Shown piece after piece: positions 25,922-35,299 of a stretch of DNA of 64,000 bases. A program made the translations under genes and the position numbers. Under the pieces are notes generated by a model. That model did not search any database, was not told the origin of the DNA, and worked only from the letters and a program-made list of their open reading frames with translations. The stretch is from assembly GCF_014650595.1 (NCBI RefSeq), contig NZ_BMVG01000018.1:62001-126000 (forward strand), given 5' to 3'. How positions within the stretch are numbered: position 1 is the stretch's first letter; the number at the start of each line of letters is the position of its first letter. Origin of the DNA: Streptomyces alanosinicus (GTDB taxonomy: Bacteria; Actinomycetota; Actinomycetes; Streptomycetales; Streptomycetaceae).

Positions 25922-27304
25922 ATGTCACAGGAGTCGCTGGCCGCCTTTGTCGAGGCGAAGGCAACGGAGTTCGGCATCCCCGGCGTTGCCGTCGGGGTGT
26001 GGGTGGACGGCCGGGAGGTCTTCGCGTGCCACGGCGTGACGAACCTGGAGAACCCGCTGCCGGTCACGCAGGACACGCTGTTCCGGCTGGGCTCGGTCAC
26101 CAAGACTTACACGGCGACCGCGCTGATGCGCCTGGTCGAGGCCGGCCAGATCGAGCTGGACGCGCCGGTGCGCCGGTACGTTCCGGAGTTCGCACTCCCA
26201 GATGAGGAGGCCGCGGCCCGGATCACTGTGAGGAACCTGCTCAACCACACCGCGGGGCTCAACGTCCGGACGGCATCCGACACCGGCGACGGCGACGACG
26301 CGCTGGCCGCGCAGGTGGCGCAGCTCGCCGGGATTCCGCTGATCGCGCCGGTCGGCGCCCGCGCCTCCTATAGCCAGCTGGGCTACAACCTCGCCGGGCG
26401 GATCGTGGAAAAGGTCACTGGCCTGACCTATGAATGCGCCGTCGCCTCACTGCTCTTCGAACCGCTCGGGATGACCCACAGCTTCTTCGCCGGCGACGAG
26501 GTGATGACCCGGCGGTTCGCCGTCGGGCACAACGTCGGCGAGGACGGCGCCCTGGCCGTAGCGCGGCGGTGGAAGGACTCCCGCGGCAACAACCCCGGCG
26601 GGGGCATCGTCTCCTCGGTCGCGGACCAGCTCCGGTGGGCCCGGTTCCACCTCGGCGACGGCTGCTCGGAGAGTGGCGCCCGGGTGATGTCCGCCGAGAC
26701 ACTGCACCGCATGGCCGAGCCGACGGTCGAGCTGCGCTCCAGCTCGATGGGCGACGCCGTCGGCATCGGCTGGTTCCTGCGCGACGTGGACGGCGTTCGC
26801 GTCGTCGGGCACGGTGGTTCGGCGAACGGTCAGTTCGCGGAGCTGCTCACGGTGCCCGAGCGGGGCTTCGCCGTCGCCGTGGCCTCCAACGCGGGCCCGG
26901 ACAGCGGGCCGGCCTGCAACCAGGCCATCGTCCGCTGGGCGCTCCAGCACTACCTGGGGGTTGCCGACCGGGATCCCCAGCCGCTCCCCTACGACCCCGC
27001 TCGGATCCGCGAGTTCGCCGGTGACTACGAGATCGACGCCATGATGCTCACCATCAGCATGGACGAGGCCGGGCCGAAGCTCGCCGTGCAGATCAAGCCG
27101 GAGCTCCGGGCGTCCGCGGGCACCGAGCTGCCGCCGGACCTGCCACCGGCCGACTTCGGGCTGTTGCCCGGCGGGGCCGACGACTACATCGTCACCGACG
27201 GCGGCCTGACGGGGCAGCGCGGCTTTTTCACCCGCGACGAGACCGGCACGGTCGTGGGAATCGACCTCGCCGGGCGGCTGTTCCAGCGTGTCCACCCGGC
27301 CTGA
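25922..27304 (+). CDS. Class C beta-lactamase-fold serine hydrolase
   Basis: A 460-residue serine hydrolase of the AmpC/esterase/DD-peptidase superfamily. The SxxK motif is SVTK in LGSVTKTYTA, the tyrosine motif is in YSQLGYNLAG and the third motif is GHGGSANG. A C-terminal beta-rich domain follows after residue 360. There is no signal peptide, so an intracellular esterase or peptidase is more likely than a periplasmic lactamase. GAGGGGGA precedes ATG 25922. It is controlled by the adjacent TetR-type repressor, judging by the shared operators. Confidence 0.86.
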   Translation: MSQESLAAFVEAKATEFGIPGVAVGVWVDGREVFACHGVTNLENPLPVTQDTLFRLGSVTKTYTATALMRLVEAGQIELDAPVRRYVPEFALPDEEAAARITVRNLLNHTAGLNVRTASDTGDGDDALAAQVAQLAGIPLIAPVGARASYSQLGYNLAGRIVEKVTGLTYECAVASLLFEPLGMTHSFFAGDEVMTRRFAVGHNVGEDGALAVARRWKDSRGNNPGGGIVSSVADQLRWARFHLGDGCSESGARVMSAETLHRMAEPTVELRSSSMGDAVGIGWFLRDVDGVRVVGHGGSANGQFAELLTVPERGFAVAVASNAGPDSGPACNQAIVRWALQHYLGVADRDPQPLPYDPARIREFAGDYEIDAMMLTISMDEAGPKLAVQIKPELRASAGTELPPDLPPADFGLLPGGADDYIVTDGGLTGQRGFFTRDETGTVVGIDLAGRLFQRVHPA

Positions 27305-27322
27305 CCAGTGCGCCGCACCCGC

Positions 27323-27359
27323 AGGGCCCTGTCTGACGCGACTGGTCAGGCAGGGCCTT
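27323..27359 (+). terminator. Terminator hairpin after serine hydrolase
   Basis: A 15-position stem with two mismatches, both wobble-compatible, and a 7-nt loop (GCGACTG), 18 bp after the stop codon. Confidence 0.65.
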
Positions 27360-27412
27360 CACCTCAACCTACGGATTGCTGGTCGGTCCACAGTGAGGTT
27401 TTCCAGCGGTGA

Positions 27413-27960
27413 TCACTTCCATACTCCGTTGCGGACCAGGGCGGCGCGGGCGATGTCGCCGATCCGACTGGGACTGAGTGTGACGTACTGCAGGGTGCGC
27501 CATCGCTGCTTGAGCTCGGCGGCGGCACACTCTCCAAGGGCTCGCACATGCCGCAGCAACGTGTTGAACATGCGGGTGTCGCCGTGAAGTGCCTTTTCGG
27601 ACTTGCCTCTTGGACGGCGGACGGGGATGCGGATGCCGATGCCCGCACCTATGTAGCCCTTGTCCGCCAGGGGCGGCAGACCTTCGGCCGCCGCCTTGTA
27701 CAGCGCGGGCAGGGCATGGATACGCGCGGCGATGATGTCGGGGGTGGAACCGGGCTCCACGTCGAAGACCCACAGCGGGGTGCCGTCCGGGGCGGACAGG
27801 AACTGGACGTTGCCGCCGAACGCCTTGTGTTTCTGGCTGAACCACAGGTCGTTGCCGTTCTCACGGACGCCGGCAAGACGGTCGGATTCGATCAGTGTGC
27901 CGTCGAGAATGACGTGCGTCACGCCTTCTCGCTGACGCAGATGGCCCTGGCACCCCTCTG
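27413..27960 (-). pseudogene. IS5-type (DDE_Tnp_4) transposase, N-terminally truncated
   Basis: The frame encodes the C-terminal half of a DDE_4 superfamily transposase: HVILDGTLIESDR carries the first Asp, FDVEPGSTPDI the second and LADKGYIGAG the third-motif region. The helix-turn-helix N-terminal part is missing; upstream codons are unrelated. Without the N-terminus it cannot be a complete enzyme. Confidence 0.75.
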
Positions 27961-28311
27961 GCCGCGATCGACGAGGCACTACGCGCCGCAGTGCGCTGAT
28001 GGGGCTGCAGGGCGCAGTGCGCTGATGGGGCTGCAGGGCATGGTGACGATCCGCCGGCTCGTAGCCAGGCGCGGGCGCCCGGTGACGAGTGCCCCTTCCT
28101 GCGCAACCGGCGCTGGTCCGCCCGCTCATGCGCCGGTCACGCCCGGATTTCTCCCGCCCTCCCAGGCGCACGCATATATACGCAGTAGTCCGGATGACTC
28201 CCTCGTACGACAGGACCCCGTCCCGCCGGTAGTGCCCGCCGCCCGCCTTCTGGGCGGCGGGCAGGGACTGCTGCCGACCGGACGCACGGCGAGCACAGCG
28301 AACCGTGGGGT
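27961..28311. repeat. Gap with perfect 26-bp tandem duplication
   Basis: Positions 27987-28012 and 28013-28038 are identical 26-bp units beginning CGCAGTGCGCTGATGG. The rest of this stretch between two transposase fossils holds nothing I recognise. Confidence 0.7.
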
Positions 28312-29491
28312 GTGTCAACTTAACTGCTGGTCTTGGTTGTTGAGTGGTCAGCGGCTGCTTGGGCTCAGGCGGCCGTCGAAGGCGATCTGGAAGGCGTTCA
28401 GCGGTGCCTTCCAGCGCATGGTCCACCTGCGTCGGCCCTTGCCGGTTGGGTCCAGGCTCATCAGTGCGAGGTAGACGCATTTGGGGCCGGCCGATTCGGT
28501 CGGGAAGTGCCCGCGGGCCCGCACGGTCTTGCGGATGCGGGCGTTCACCGACTCGATTGCGTTCGTCGAGCAGATGACTTTGCAGATCCCCACGTCATAG
28601 GCAAGGAAGGGGACGAACTCCGCCCAGGCGTCTGACCACAGCTTCACGTCGGGCAGGCCCTTCAGTCCGTCGCACACCAGCATCAGCACGTCGTCCAGGC
28701 CGCGGTTCTTGAGCTCGGTGAACACCTGCAGCCAGTACTTGGCGCCTTCGCCGCCGTCGCCGGCCCAGATGCCGAGGATGTCCCGCTCGCCCTCCACCGT
28801 CACTGCCATGACCAGGTAGATCGGCCGGTTGGCGACCGGCTGGTCGCGGATCTTCACGTTGATGGCGTCCACGAACAGGACCGGGTAGACGCGGTCCAGC
28901 GGCCGACTCTGCCAGGCGGCCATGCCGTCCATGACCTGGTCGGAGATGGTGGAGATGGTCTGCTTGGACACCTCGGCCCCGTAGACCTCGGCCAGGTGGG
29001 CGGATATCTCGCCGTGCGTGAGGCCCTTCGCGGACAGCGACAGCACCATCTCGTCAACTCCGGTCAGCCGCCGCTGCCGCTTCTTGACGATCTGTGACTC
29101 GAACGTGCCCGAGGTGTCACGCGGGACTTTGACCTCGACCGGCCCGACGTCGGTCAGCACGGTCTTGGCCCGGCCCCCGTTGCGGGAGTTGCCGCTGCCA
29201 CGGCCGACCGCATCGTGCTTGTCATGGCCGAGGTGATCGGTGATCTCACCTTCCAGGGCCGACTCCAGAACGCGCTTCGTCAGCTGCTGCAGCAGCCCGT
29301 CCTGCCCGGTCAGCTGCAGCCCCTCCGACCGGGCCCGCTCCACCAGCATCGCGACCAGCTGCTCATCGGACACAGGCGCAGGCCGTCCCAACAGGGCACT
29401 CTCGTCAGGCTCAACTGTCTCCAACTCCACGACGGTATCAGTCACTTGATGTCTCTCCTGTGATCGTCAGGATCCGCCGTTACATTTACAC
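28312..29491 (-). mobile_element. IS256-family element
   Basis: A transposase gene is flanked by related ends: GTGTCAACTTAACTGC at 28312 and, on the opposite strand, GTGTAAATGTAACGGC ending at 29491. The two 25-bp ends agree at roughly two thirds of positions. I find no 8-bp target duplication outside them, so flanking DNA has been rearranged. The right end abuts an IS701 fossil. Confidence 0.7.
28348..29445 (-). pseudogene. IS256-family transposase with internal deletion
   Basis: A 365-codon mutator-type transposase, shorter than the usual 400-430. N-terminal and DDE landmarks are present: LFVDAINVKIRD, LVCDGLKGLPD and STNAIESVNARIR. Directly after LKGLPD the sequence jumps to VKLWSDAWAEF, whereas the family normally has roughly 50-60 residues between these points. 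The reading frame is kept, so the protein would be made, but the D-to-E spacing is about halved. Inactivity is inferred. GTG 29445 follows AGGAGAG. Confidence 0.78.
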
Positions 29492-29548
29492 TCCCGCAGT
29501 GCTTCGTTACGTCGAGTGAACCAGCCTGGTGGTGGGCGTCTTCATGGT

Positions 29549-29968
29549 GTGAGGCTGGGGGAAGTGGAGCGGCTCCGCGGTGAGTTGTCGGATCTCGCCG
29601 CGGACGTGTTCGCTTCGGTGCCGCGGCGGGATCGAGGGCGGTGGGGTGAGTGTCATCTGCGGGCTCTGCCGCAAGCCCCGCAGTGATGCGTGAACCAGTC
29701 GCCGTGGGATCAGCTGCCGGTGCGGCGGCGGATCGCCCAGCGGCTGTGCCAGGCGATCAGCTCTGAGGTGTGGGTCGTCGATGATGTGTCGTTTCCCAAG
29801 TGCGGCACCGCGTCGGTCGGGGTCGCCCGTCAGTGCTGCGGAGCGGTCGGGGAACGGGCTGACTACCAGGTCGCGGTCAACGTCCGTGCCGCCACCGACG
29901 CGGCGTCGTGTCCGCTGGACTGGCATGTGCACCTGCCCCGGGAGTGGACGGACAATCCGGACCGCTGA
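29549..29968 (+). pseudogene. IS701-family transposase N-terminal fossil
   Basis: The frame reads a recognisable IS701 start (SDLAADVFASVPRRDRGRW), reaches a TGA at 29684, then continues in the same frame from 29690 as NQSPWDQLPVRRRIAQRL and DDVSFPKCGTASVG. About 20 family residues are missing around the stop. The likeness ends near 29968. It is a truncated, internally deleted remnant next to the IS256 element. Confidence 0.75.
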
Positions 29969-30205
29969 CGGAAAGCCCGAATCACTGACGTCTGCCTCTG
30001 GCGGCTCATGAGGGAGCGGTCGGTTCGCGGGGTGGTGGGACCGCCCTGAGCGATCCGGATCCGCGTCGCGGCCGCCGTCACGGAACATCAGGTCCTGCAC
30101 CGCGTCCTCGAACCCCGAACGGTGTGGGGCGTCCGCTGGGCTGGCCCGTAGCGCAGGTCGGGGCCTCCTGGTACACACGCGGTCCCAGGAGGCGGTCGGC
30201 GACCG

Positions 30206-30943
30206 GTGAGCACCCCGCCGCGCGGCAGGTTCCGGCTCCCTCGGACAATGATCGTGACAGGCGTCATCGGTGGCTGGACGGGGGATGTGTTGACGACGAG
30301 TACGAGGCGGGCCGGGAGGAAGCGGTCGGGCGATCTGGAATACCCGCGGCGCCCGGTGCTGACCGCGTTGTCGGTTCCGGTTGCCGCGCTTCTGCTGCTC
30401 GTCGGTGGGGCATTGGGACCTCTGCACTGGATGCTGGTGCCCTCGATCGTGTTGTGCCTGGTCGGCATCGTCTGGCTGCTGGTCGCGGTGATGTCGCTGT
30501 CTCCGTCGGTCGTGCTGCGCAGGGTGGCCCTGGCGCTGGTGTTCGCGCCGATGATCACCACGCCGCTGTGCGCCATGCAGGCGTCCCAGGCCCTGGTCCT
30601 GCAGGCACGGGGCGTATCGCGGTCGGCCGTCATCACACGGATCGAGGTCCACCACGGGAAGTCGACCACATATGACTGCACGGTCCGCTACGACGGTGCT
30701 GCCACGCCGGCCACTGATGCCATCTCATGCGGTGAAGACGACCGGGTCGGCGACCGCGTCCAGGTGGTACGGGACCCTGGAGGGCTGGTCGATCCGGATT
30801 TCGACACTCAGGTGCGTGCCGCCCGGACCGATGTCGTGTTCGCGGTCGCGTCGGAGATCGCCTTGATGGTCTTCTCGGTCTCGGCCGTCGCAGTCGGCGC
30901 GGTCATCCGCACAGTCCGTCGTCGGCGTGCAGCCGTTGAGTAG
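30206..30943 (+). CDS. Membrane protein of unknown function
   Basis: Up to 245 residues; I do not recognise a family. Two close hydrophobic segments (about residues 52-72 and 74-95), a third at about 105-125 and a C-terminal one at about 208-230 flank an extracytoplasmic-looking domain of about 80 residues containing two cysteines (TYDCTVRYDG and AISCGEDD). Translation may start at ATG 30248 or GTG 30287 instead. GC-rich third positions support coding. It lies between transposon remnants with no partner genes. Confidence 0.6.
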   Translation: MSTPPRGRFRLPRTMIVTGVIGGWTGDVLTTSTRRAGRKRSGDLEYPRRPVLTALSVPVAALLLLVGGALGPLHWMLVPSIVLCLVGIVWLLVAVMSLSPSVVLRRVALALVFAPMITTPLCAMQASQALVLQARGVSRSAVITRIEVHHGKSTTYDCTVRYDGAATPATDAISCGEDDRVGDRVQVVRDPGGLVDPDFDTQVRAARTDVVFAVASEIALMVFSVSAVAVGAVIRTVRRRRAAVE

Positions 30944-31027
30944 CTGTCGCCGTCCCGATCTTCAGGTTCGTCGATCGAACGAGAGTCGCGCTGGGATGGC
31001 CGCGGGGTGCGCGGTGCGTACGAGCGA

Positions 31028-31079
31028 GGCCTCCTGAACAGCTCATTGGTGTCGAATCACCGAGCAGCGCCAGGAGGCC
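31028..31079. repeat. Inverted repeat, likely insertion-element end
   Basis: GGCCTCCTG and CAGGAGGCC are perfect 9-bp arms 34 bp apart, with an inner GGTG/CACC pair. No terminated gene is adjacent, so a fossil element end is the likeliest reading. Confidence 0.35.
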
Positions 31080-31121
31080 CTGGTCTCGGGGTGTTCTGTG
31101 TCGGGGGCCGGGCAGTCCAGT

Positions 31122-31800
31122 TCAGTCACGCGGGAGTGTGACTGCCTGGCTCACCGGTTCGGAAACGCTGCCGGCGACCCGGTGCGCGAGGGTCGGTACC
31201 GACCGACATGACCGCCGCGGAGTGGGCCGGCGTCGGACCGCTGCTACCGGCCAGCAGGACGGCGCGCCAGAAGGGCCTACGCCGGACGGTGAGTCGGCCG
31301 CGGGAAGGTCAACGTCGGTCAGCAGCAGGGGCCGGATGGCCTCTGCGCTCAGGGCATGGACTGCGACCAAGGCCACGACCAGCCATCCGAACGTCGAGGG
31401 CACGTCGGCGAACAGAGCCGGGAGCTTGTCGGGGACACCGGCGCGGCAAGCCCCGGTAGCCGGTCAAACCCAGGGCGCGGGGTCGTGAAAGACGATCGCT
31501 CCTGCTTCAGGGCACGAAACAGGCTGTGCAAGGCAAAGGCGAACCGGCGGCGCGAGTCGACAGCCCGTCTGCCGGCCGCTGCCGCCACGTCGGCGGCAGT
31601 GACCTCGCGCAGGCTGCTCACCCCAAGGTCCGCCCACCCGGCCAGGACGGGAAGGCGCGCGGCCGGGTAGCGGCAGATGCACTGGTAGGAGCGCCGGGTG
31701 GTTCCGCCGGCCCTGCCCGCGTAGGACGGCCACCCAGGCTCGCTCGGCATCCAGCCCGTCGAGGAAGTGGCGATGGTGGTCTCGGCCCAGGCCCCGCCCC
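31122..31800 (-). pseudogene. Decayed site-specific recombinase
   Basis: Successive frames on this strand encode pieces of one protein: ERAWVAVLRGQGRR, then LPVLAGWADLGVSSLREVT with SRRRFAFALHSLFRALK, then FGWLVVALVAVHALS with EAIRPLLLTDVDLP. They follow the order of a Streptomyces tyrosine-recombinase-like protein, but at least two frame changes separate them and no catalytic Arg-His-Tyr tail is seen. The identification is from family resemblance. Confidence 0.55.
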
Positions 31801-31966
31801 GCTCTGGCCGCAGCTCCGGGGCAAGGAGTTCACGAGCCGCTACGCGTTGGCCGGTGGTGGGGTCGGTGAGGCGGTCGATGCGAAAGCTGCGCCAGTCGTC
31901 GCCTTCGGTCTAGCCGGGCTGCCCCTCTGCCCACGTTGCTCAGCCACCGGTGTGTCCCGCCCCCGC

Positions 31967-32671
31967 TCAGTCTGTCGGACGCGTCAGCAACTCGGCGAAC
32001 CGCGTGCCCGCGATGGCGTCCGGGGCCGCGGTGACCGACGACCCGTCGTGGAACACCAGGTCGACGTGCGGCTCCGCCATGCCCTTCGCGCTTTTCGCGG
32101 TGGGGACGATCCGCACGGACGCGATCTCACCGGGGGCGTACTGAAGCAGCGGATACAGCGGCTCACGACTCTTGTACGCACGGCCGAGGAGCAGGACCCT
32201 GCGGTCCGTCGCCCCTACGACGAAGTCACTGCTGTAGTCGTCCAGTTGCTGCACCGCGAGGGTCAGCAGGACCAGCCTTGCGGCCGTGGTCGACCAGTCG
32301 GCGCGCCGGTCAACGGACAGGTGGTCGGTGATTTTGTCAGGTATGTACCACAGGGCATCGGCGACCGCGTCCGTGAGGATCTCTCCGGCGGTCTGGAACG
32401 GGTGCGCGGCCACGTACGCCCAGCCCGCCGCGCGGGCGAAGCCCGATTCCCCGGCCTGCTCGGCCGGCGCGGATACCGGTGGCGGCAGGCGGGGGATGAG
32501 CCGGTCCGGGGGTGTGGGGGCGCCGATCAGGTGGGCCTGGGCGGTGCCGAGGAGGGTTTCGCCGGGTGCGAGGAACGCCGAGACACCGGCCGCGTGCTCG
32601 GCGAGACGCTGCCCACGCAGCCGTTCGATGTCGTCGGTCGTCACGCCCAGCAGCCTGCGGATCATGCCCAT
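31967..32671 (-). CDS. Hypothetical protein
   Basis: A 234-residue soluble protein, apparently intact, that I do not recognise. It begins MGMIRRLLGVTT; the first 45 residues are charged and helical. A central hydrophobic patch (ARLVLLTLAVQQLDD) precedes a C-terminal part with a beta-strand pattern (FVVGATDRRVLLLGR and VDLVFHDGSSVTA) reminiscent of PH-like or bPH domains. Longer in-frame upstream codons are low-complexity. No operon partner is present. Confidence 0.65.
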   Translation of the reverse strand: MGMIRRLLGVTTDDIERLRGQRLAEHAAGVSAFLAPGETLLGTAQAHLIGAPTPPDRLIPRLPPPVSAPAEQAGESGFARAAGWAYVAAHPFQTAGEILTDAVADALWYIPDKITDHLSVDRRADWSTTAARLVLLTLAVQQLDDYSSDFVVGATDRRVLLLGRAYKSREPLYPLLQYAPGEIASVRIVPTAKSAKGMAEPHVDLVFHDGSSVTAAPDAIAGTRFAELLTRPTD

Positions 32672-32795
32672 GGTCACCAGCCTATCCGTCGAGGCCGCCA
32701 CCGAAGTACGGGGCCGTGCTGGACCGGGCGTACATGTGGGGTCTCGGCCGGTGCGGCGAGAGGGCGGCCCGGACGTCGCGACGGGGCGAACGTTG

Positions 32796-33115
32796 CCATG
32801 CGCGGGCTGATTGCTCCGCTGGAGCGCAAGAACGGCTGGAGACTGGCCGAGCAGCAGGTCATGCCGCACCGGACCGCCTCCCCCGGGTGCTGAACCGCAT
32901 CGCGAACTCGACGCCGACGCAGCAGAAACGGCTCCTCCCGGCTCATCCACCCCAGCCTCGCTGAGATCAGATGCCTGATCACGCCCGACTCACCAACCGC
33001 CGGCCCGCACCGCTCGACCACATCCTCATCTGGTCACACTGGCGCCGCAGACGCCAACACCGAGCCCGCAATCAGCCACTACGCACAACGCGGGCACAGC
33101 CCCTGTAACCGGCCG
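32796..33115 (+). pseudogene. Second IS701-type transposase fossil
   Basis: The stretch GLIAPLERKNGWRLAEQ is the near-N-terminal signature of IS701-family transposases. About 200 bp later, pieces from the far C-terminal end appear in shifted frames (SHWRRRRQHRAR and SHYAQRGHSP). The middle of the gene is gone and several frame changes are present. The next 265 bp, to 33382, hold nothing recognisable. Confidence 0.55.
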
Positions 33116-33382
33116 GCAATCAGCACAAGCACCCTTTGCAGTACCAGTGGGCCCGCGCGCCGTGTAGTGGCCCCGGTGAGCGCGATGAGTGGCCCGCAGG
33201 GTAGTGGGACAGGGCGCGATGGCCCGCGCCGATCGCCGGTCAGCTGGCGCATGGGCCGGTGGGACGCGGCTGCGCGAAGGCCGCGCATCAGGTTCGGGGC
33301 GTCCCGCGGGCGGGCTTCGCCGGATGCCGAGGGGACCGACGGCCGGGCTGGTGCCGAGGGCCGGGGCCCCCAGCACCGGGCC

Positions 33383-34657
33383 TCAGATGCGGAGTGTCCC
33401 GGGGAACGCGCCGTGGCCGACGCCCGGTGCAGTGAGAGCCAGCCAGCCATGGCCGCGTACGCTGGTATCCGGGCCGACCTCACCGGGGTCGACCGAGAGG
33501 TACCCGCAGGCGGACCGGGCACCCGTGGTGCCCGCGTTGGACGGAACTTCGTCGTACTCAGGGTCGAAGTCCGGGTCGTCGACCGCGAGAGTCTCCCACG
33601 GTAGCGGGTCGCCCTCCCATTCGGGGTCGCTTTCAGCGGCGTACTGACGGATCACCCGGCCGTTCTCGGCGACCAGCCACACGTCGGAGCCGCCGGCGTC
33701 GTCCAGGAAGAAGAACTGGGCTTGGCCGCAGTGGACGCTGACCCGCTCGACCGTCTCGATCATGCCGTCCCAGGGGTCACCGACCAGCAGGTCGAAGGGA
33801 CCGAAGACCAGGCGCCAGCCGTCCAGCTCGGGGGTGACGAAGGCCCGCCCCACTGTGCGGCCAGTGCCGTCCTGCCCAGGTACCCGGATCTCCTGGCTCT
33901 CCGCCGCATGGACGCCGGCAGCGACCGTGATGGGACGCCGGTCGTACAGGTCCAGGGCCTCGAAGACACCCTCGTACGACGCCCCGGGCACGGCCATCCA
34001 CCAGCCGCTGAGGGTCGACCCCGGCAGCCTCGGGGTCTCGTGCGGGATCTTCACCCTGATCAGCCGCTCGATCGCCGCACGGTCGAGGTCGTCGAGCGCG
34101 TCGGCGCCGCCGCCCGCCACCAGCGCCGCCATCGCGCCCCGCCGGGTCCTCGGGGACACGGCCGGGTCTCGGCGCAGCGAGCGCAGCCGCGGCCGGAAGG
34201 AATCGTGCAGCAGTCGGGCGTAGTCGGAAGCCTTGTAAGGGATGAGGCGGCCGCGGGCATAGCTTTCCACCAGGGCCCGCAGCCCGGCTTCGGAGTCCGT
34301 CCGCAGCCTGAGGAGCCCCTGGAAGCCGTTGCCCGACTTGCGGTAGTCCGGATCGGCCGCCAGGGCCGCGTACTGATCGGCGGAGCGCTCGTCGAACACA
34401 CCGAGGAACCGCCCCGCCTGCCAGTCCGTCACTTCCTTCCGCCGCCAGGCCGACAGCACCGCGTCGAAGGCCGGCGGCCCGATGTACCGCAACGCCCGCA
34501 TGGCCGGCTGGAGATCAGCAGTCCGTTGCACACCGGCCAGACTGTGCAACAGCGTCGAGACCACGGTGTCGGCCTGCCCAGCCAGCCGTGCGGCCGCCGC
34601 CTCCACGCACGCGGCGTCGTCGCTCTCCAGGTCTTCAAGCAAGGATTCGATCTTCAT
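33383..34657 (-). CDS. Hypothetical protein with HEAT-like N-terminus
   Basis: A 424-residue protein. The first 220 residues are a helical array resembling HEAT repeats (for example DLESDDAACVEAAAARLAG). The second half is beta-rich and acidic, with AQFFFLDDAGGSDVWLV and YAAESDPEWEGDPLPWE, which look like a SUKH/SMI1-type or similar domain. Typical Streptomyces codon use supports it. The last 50 codons are less convincing and could be a frame extension. No function assigned. Confidence 0.7.
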   Translation of the reverse strand: MKIESLLEDLESDDAACVEAAAARLAGQADTVVSTLLHSLAGVQRTADLQPAMRALRYIGPPAFDAVLSAWRRKEVTDWQAGRFLGVFDERSADQYAALAADPDYRKSGNGFQGLLRLRTDSEAGLRALVESYARGRLIPYKASDYARLLHDSFRPRLRSLRRDPAVSPRTRRGAMAALVAGGGADALDDLDRAAIERLIRVKIPHETPRLPGSTLSGWWMAVPGASYEGVFEALDLYDRRPITVAAGVHAAESQEIRVPGQDGTGRTVGRAFVTPELDGWRLVFGPFDLLVGDPWDGMIETVERVSVHCGQAQFFFLDDAGGSDVWLVAENGRVIRQYAAESDPEWEGDPLPWETLAVDDPDFDPEYDEVPSNAGTTGARSACGYLSVDPGEVGPDTSVRGHGWLALTAPGVGHGAFPGTLRI

Positions 34658-34755
34658 GAGGCAGCACAGTAGCCCCGGCCGCTGGCCGCGCCCTGCGGGG
34701 GCCGCACCGGACTTCTCGCCAGGAGCAGAGCACAGAGTTGGCCACGGGGGCCGAC

Positions 34756-34775
34756 CTAGGGCGTGTTGTGAAAGT
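34756..34775 (+). repeat. Solo copy of MITE/IS5-type terminal sequence
   Basis: CTAG followed by GGCGTGTTGTGAAAGT matches 15 of 16 bases of the terminal repeat of the MITE at 43140, including the CTAG target. No matching opposite end is seen nearby, so this is a remnant of a decayed element. Confidence 0.6.
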
Positions 34776-34816
34776 GGGGATTGGGGTCACAGCGTCCACG
34801 AAATTGTTGGGCGGCT

Positions 34817-35293
34817 ATGGGTGTTGATCACGTCATGACTCAAGGACCAGCGCCTCGCCCACTGTCCGACGAAGCCCTCTCAAACCTGCTTAGCAAGCAG
34901 CGGTTCGGCACGCTCGCCACCGTCAAGCGCAGTGGCCACCCCCATATGACCACCATGCTGTACAGCTGGGACTCCAAGGCCCGCATTGTGCGGTTCTCGA
35001 CGACGGCCGACCGCGTCAAGGCCGGGCACCTGCGGCGCGACCCGCATGCGGCGCTGCATGTGCAGGGCGGTGACGTGTGGTCGTTCGCCGTTGCCGAAGG
35101 CGAGGCCGAGGTCTCCGAGATCACGACGGTTCCTGGCGATGCGGTTGGTCGGGAACTGCTCGGGATGATCCCGCAGGCCGCGAAACCGGAGCATGAAGAT
35201 GCGTTTTTGGAGCAGCTGGTTGCCGAGCGCCGAGTGGTCATCCGGTTGAAGGTGAACCGGCTGTACGGAACAGCGCTCGACATCAACGGCTAG
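34817..35293 (+). CDS. PPOX-class F420-dependent oxidoreductase
   Basis: A 158-residue split-barrel flavin/F420-binding protein of the pyridoxamine-phosphate-oxidase-like class. The opening LSDEALSNLLSKQRFGTLAT and the strand order ending IRLKVNRLYGTALD are typical of F420-dependent reductases of actinobacteria. ATG 34817 or ATG 34835 may be the start; neither has a strong ribosome site, which may reflect that a transposon end lies only 40 bp upstream. It is intact and flanked by fossils. Confidence 0.82.
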   Translation: MGVDHVMTQGPAPRPLSDEALSNLLSKQRFGTLATVKRSGHPHMTTMLYSWDSKARIVRFSTTADRVKAGHLRRDPHAALHVQGGDVWSFAVAEGEAEVSEITTVPGDAVGRELLGMIPQAAKPEHEDAFLEQLVAERRVVIRLKVNRLYGTALDING

Positions 35294-35299
35294 GACGTA

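Noticed and set aside
27961..28060. Possible CRISPR array
   Set aside because: Only two adjacent identical units with no spacers; a tandem duplication.
31028..31079. Possible small RNA or riboswitch
   Set aside because: The 9-bp arms and surrounding sequence fit an insertion-element end better, and no regulated gene follows.
33167..33647. Two overlapping plus-strand frames
   Set aside because: They lie antisense to the end of the HEAT-like gene and to a featureless gap, without ribosome sites.
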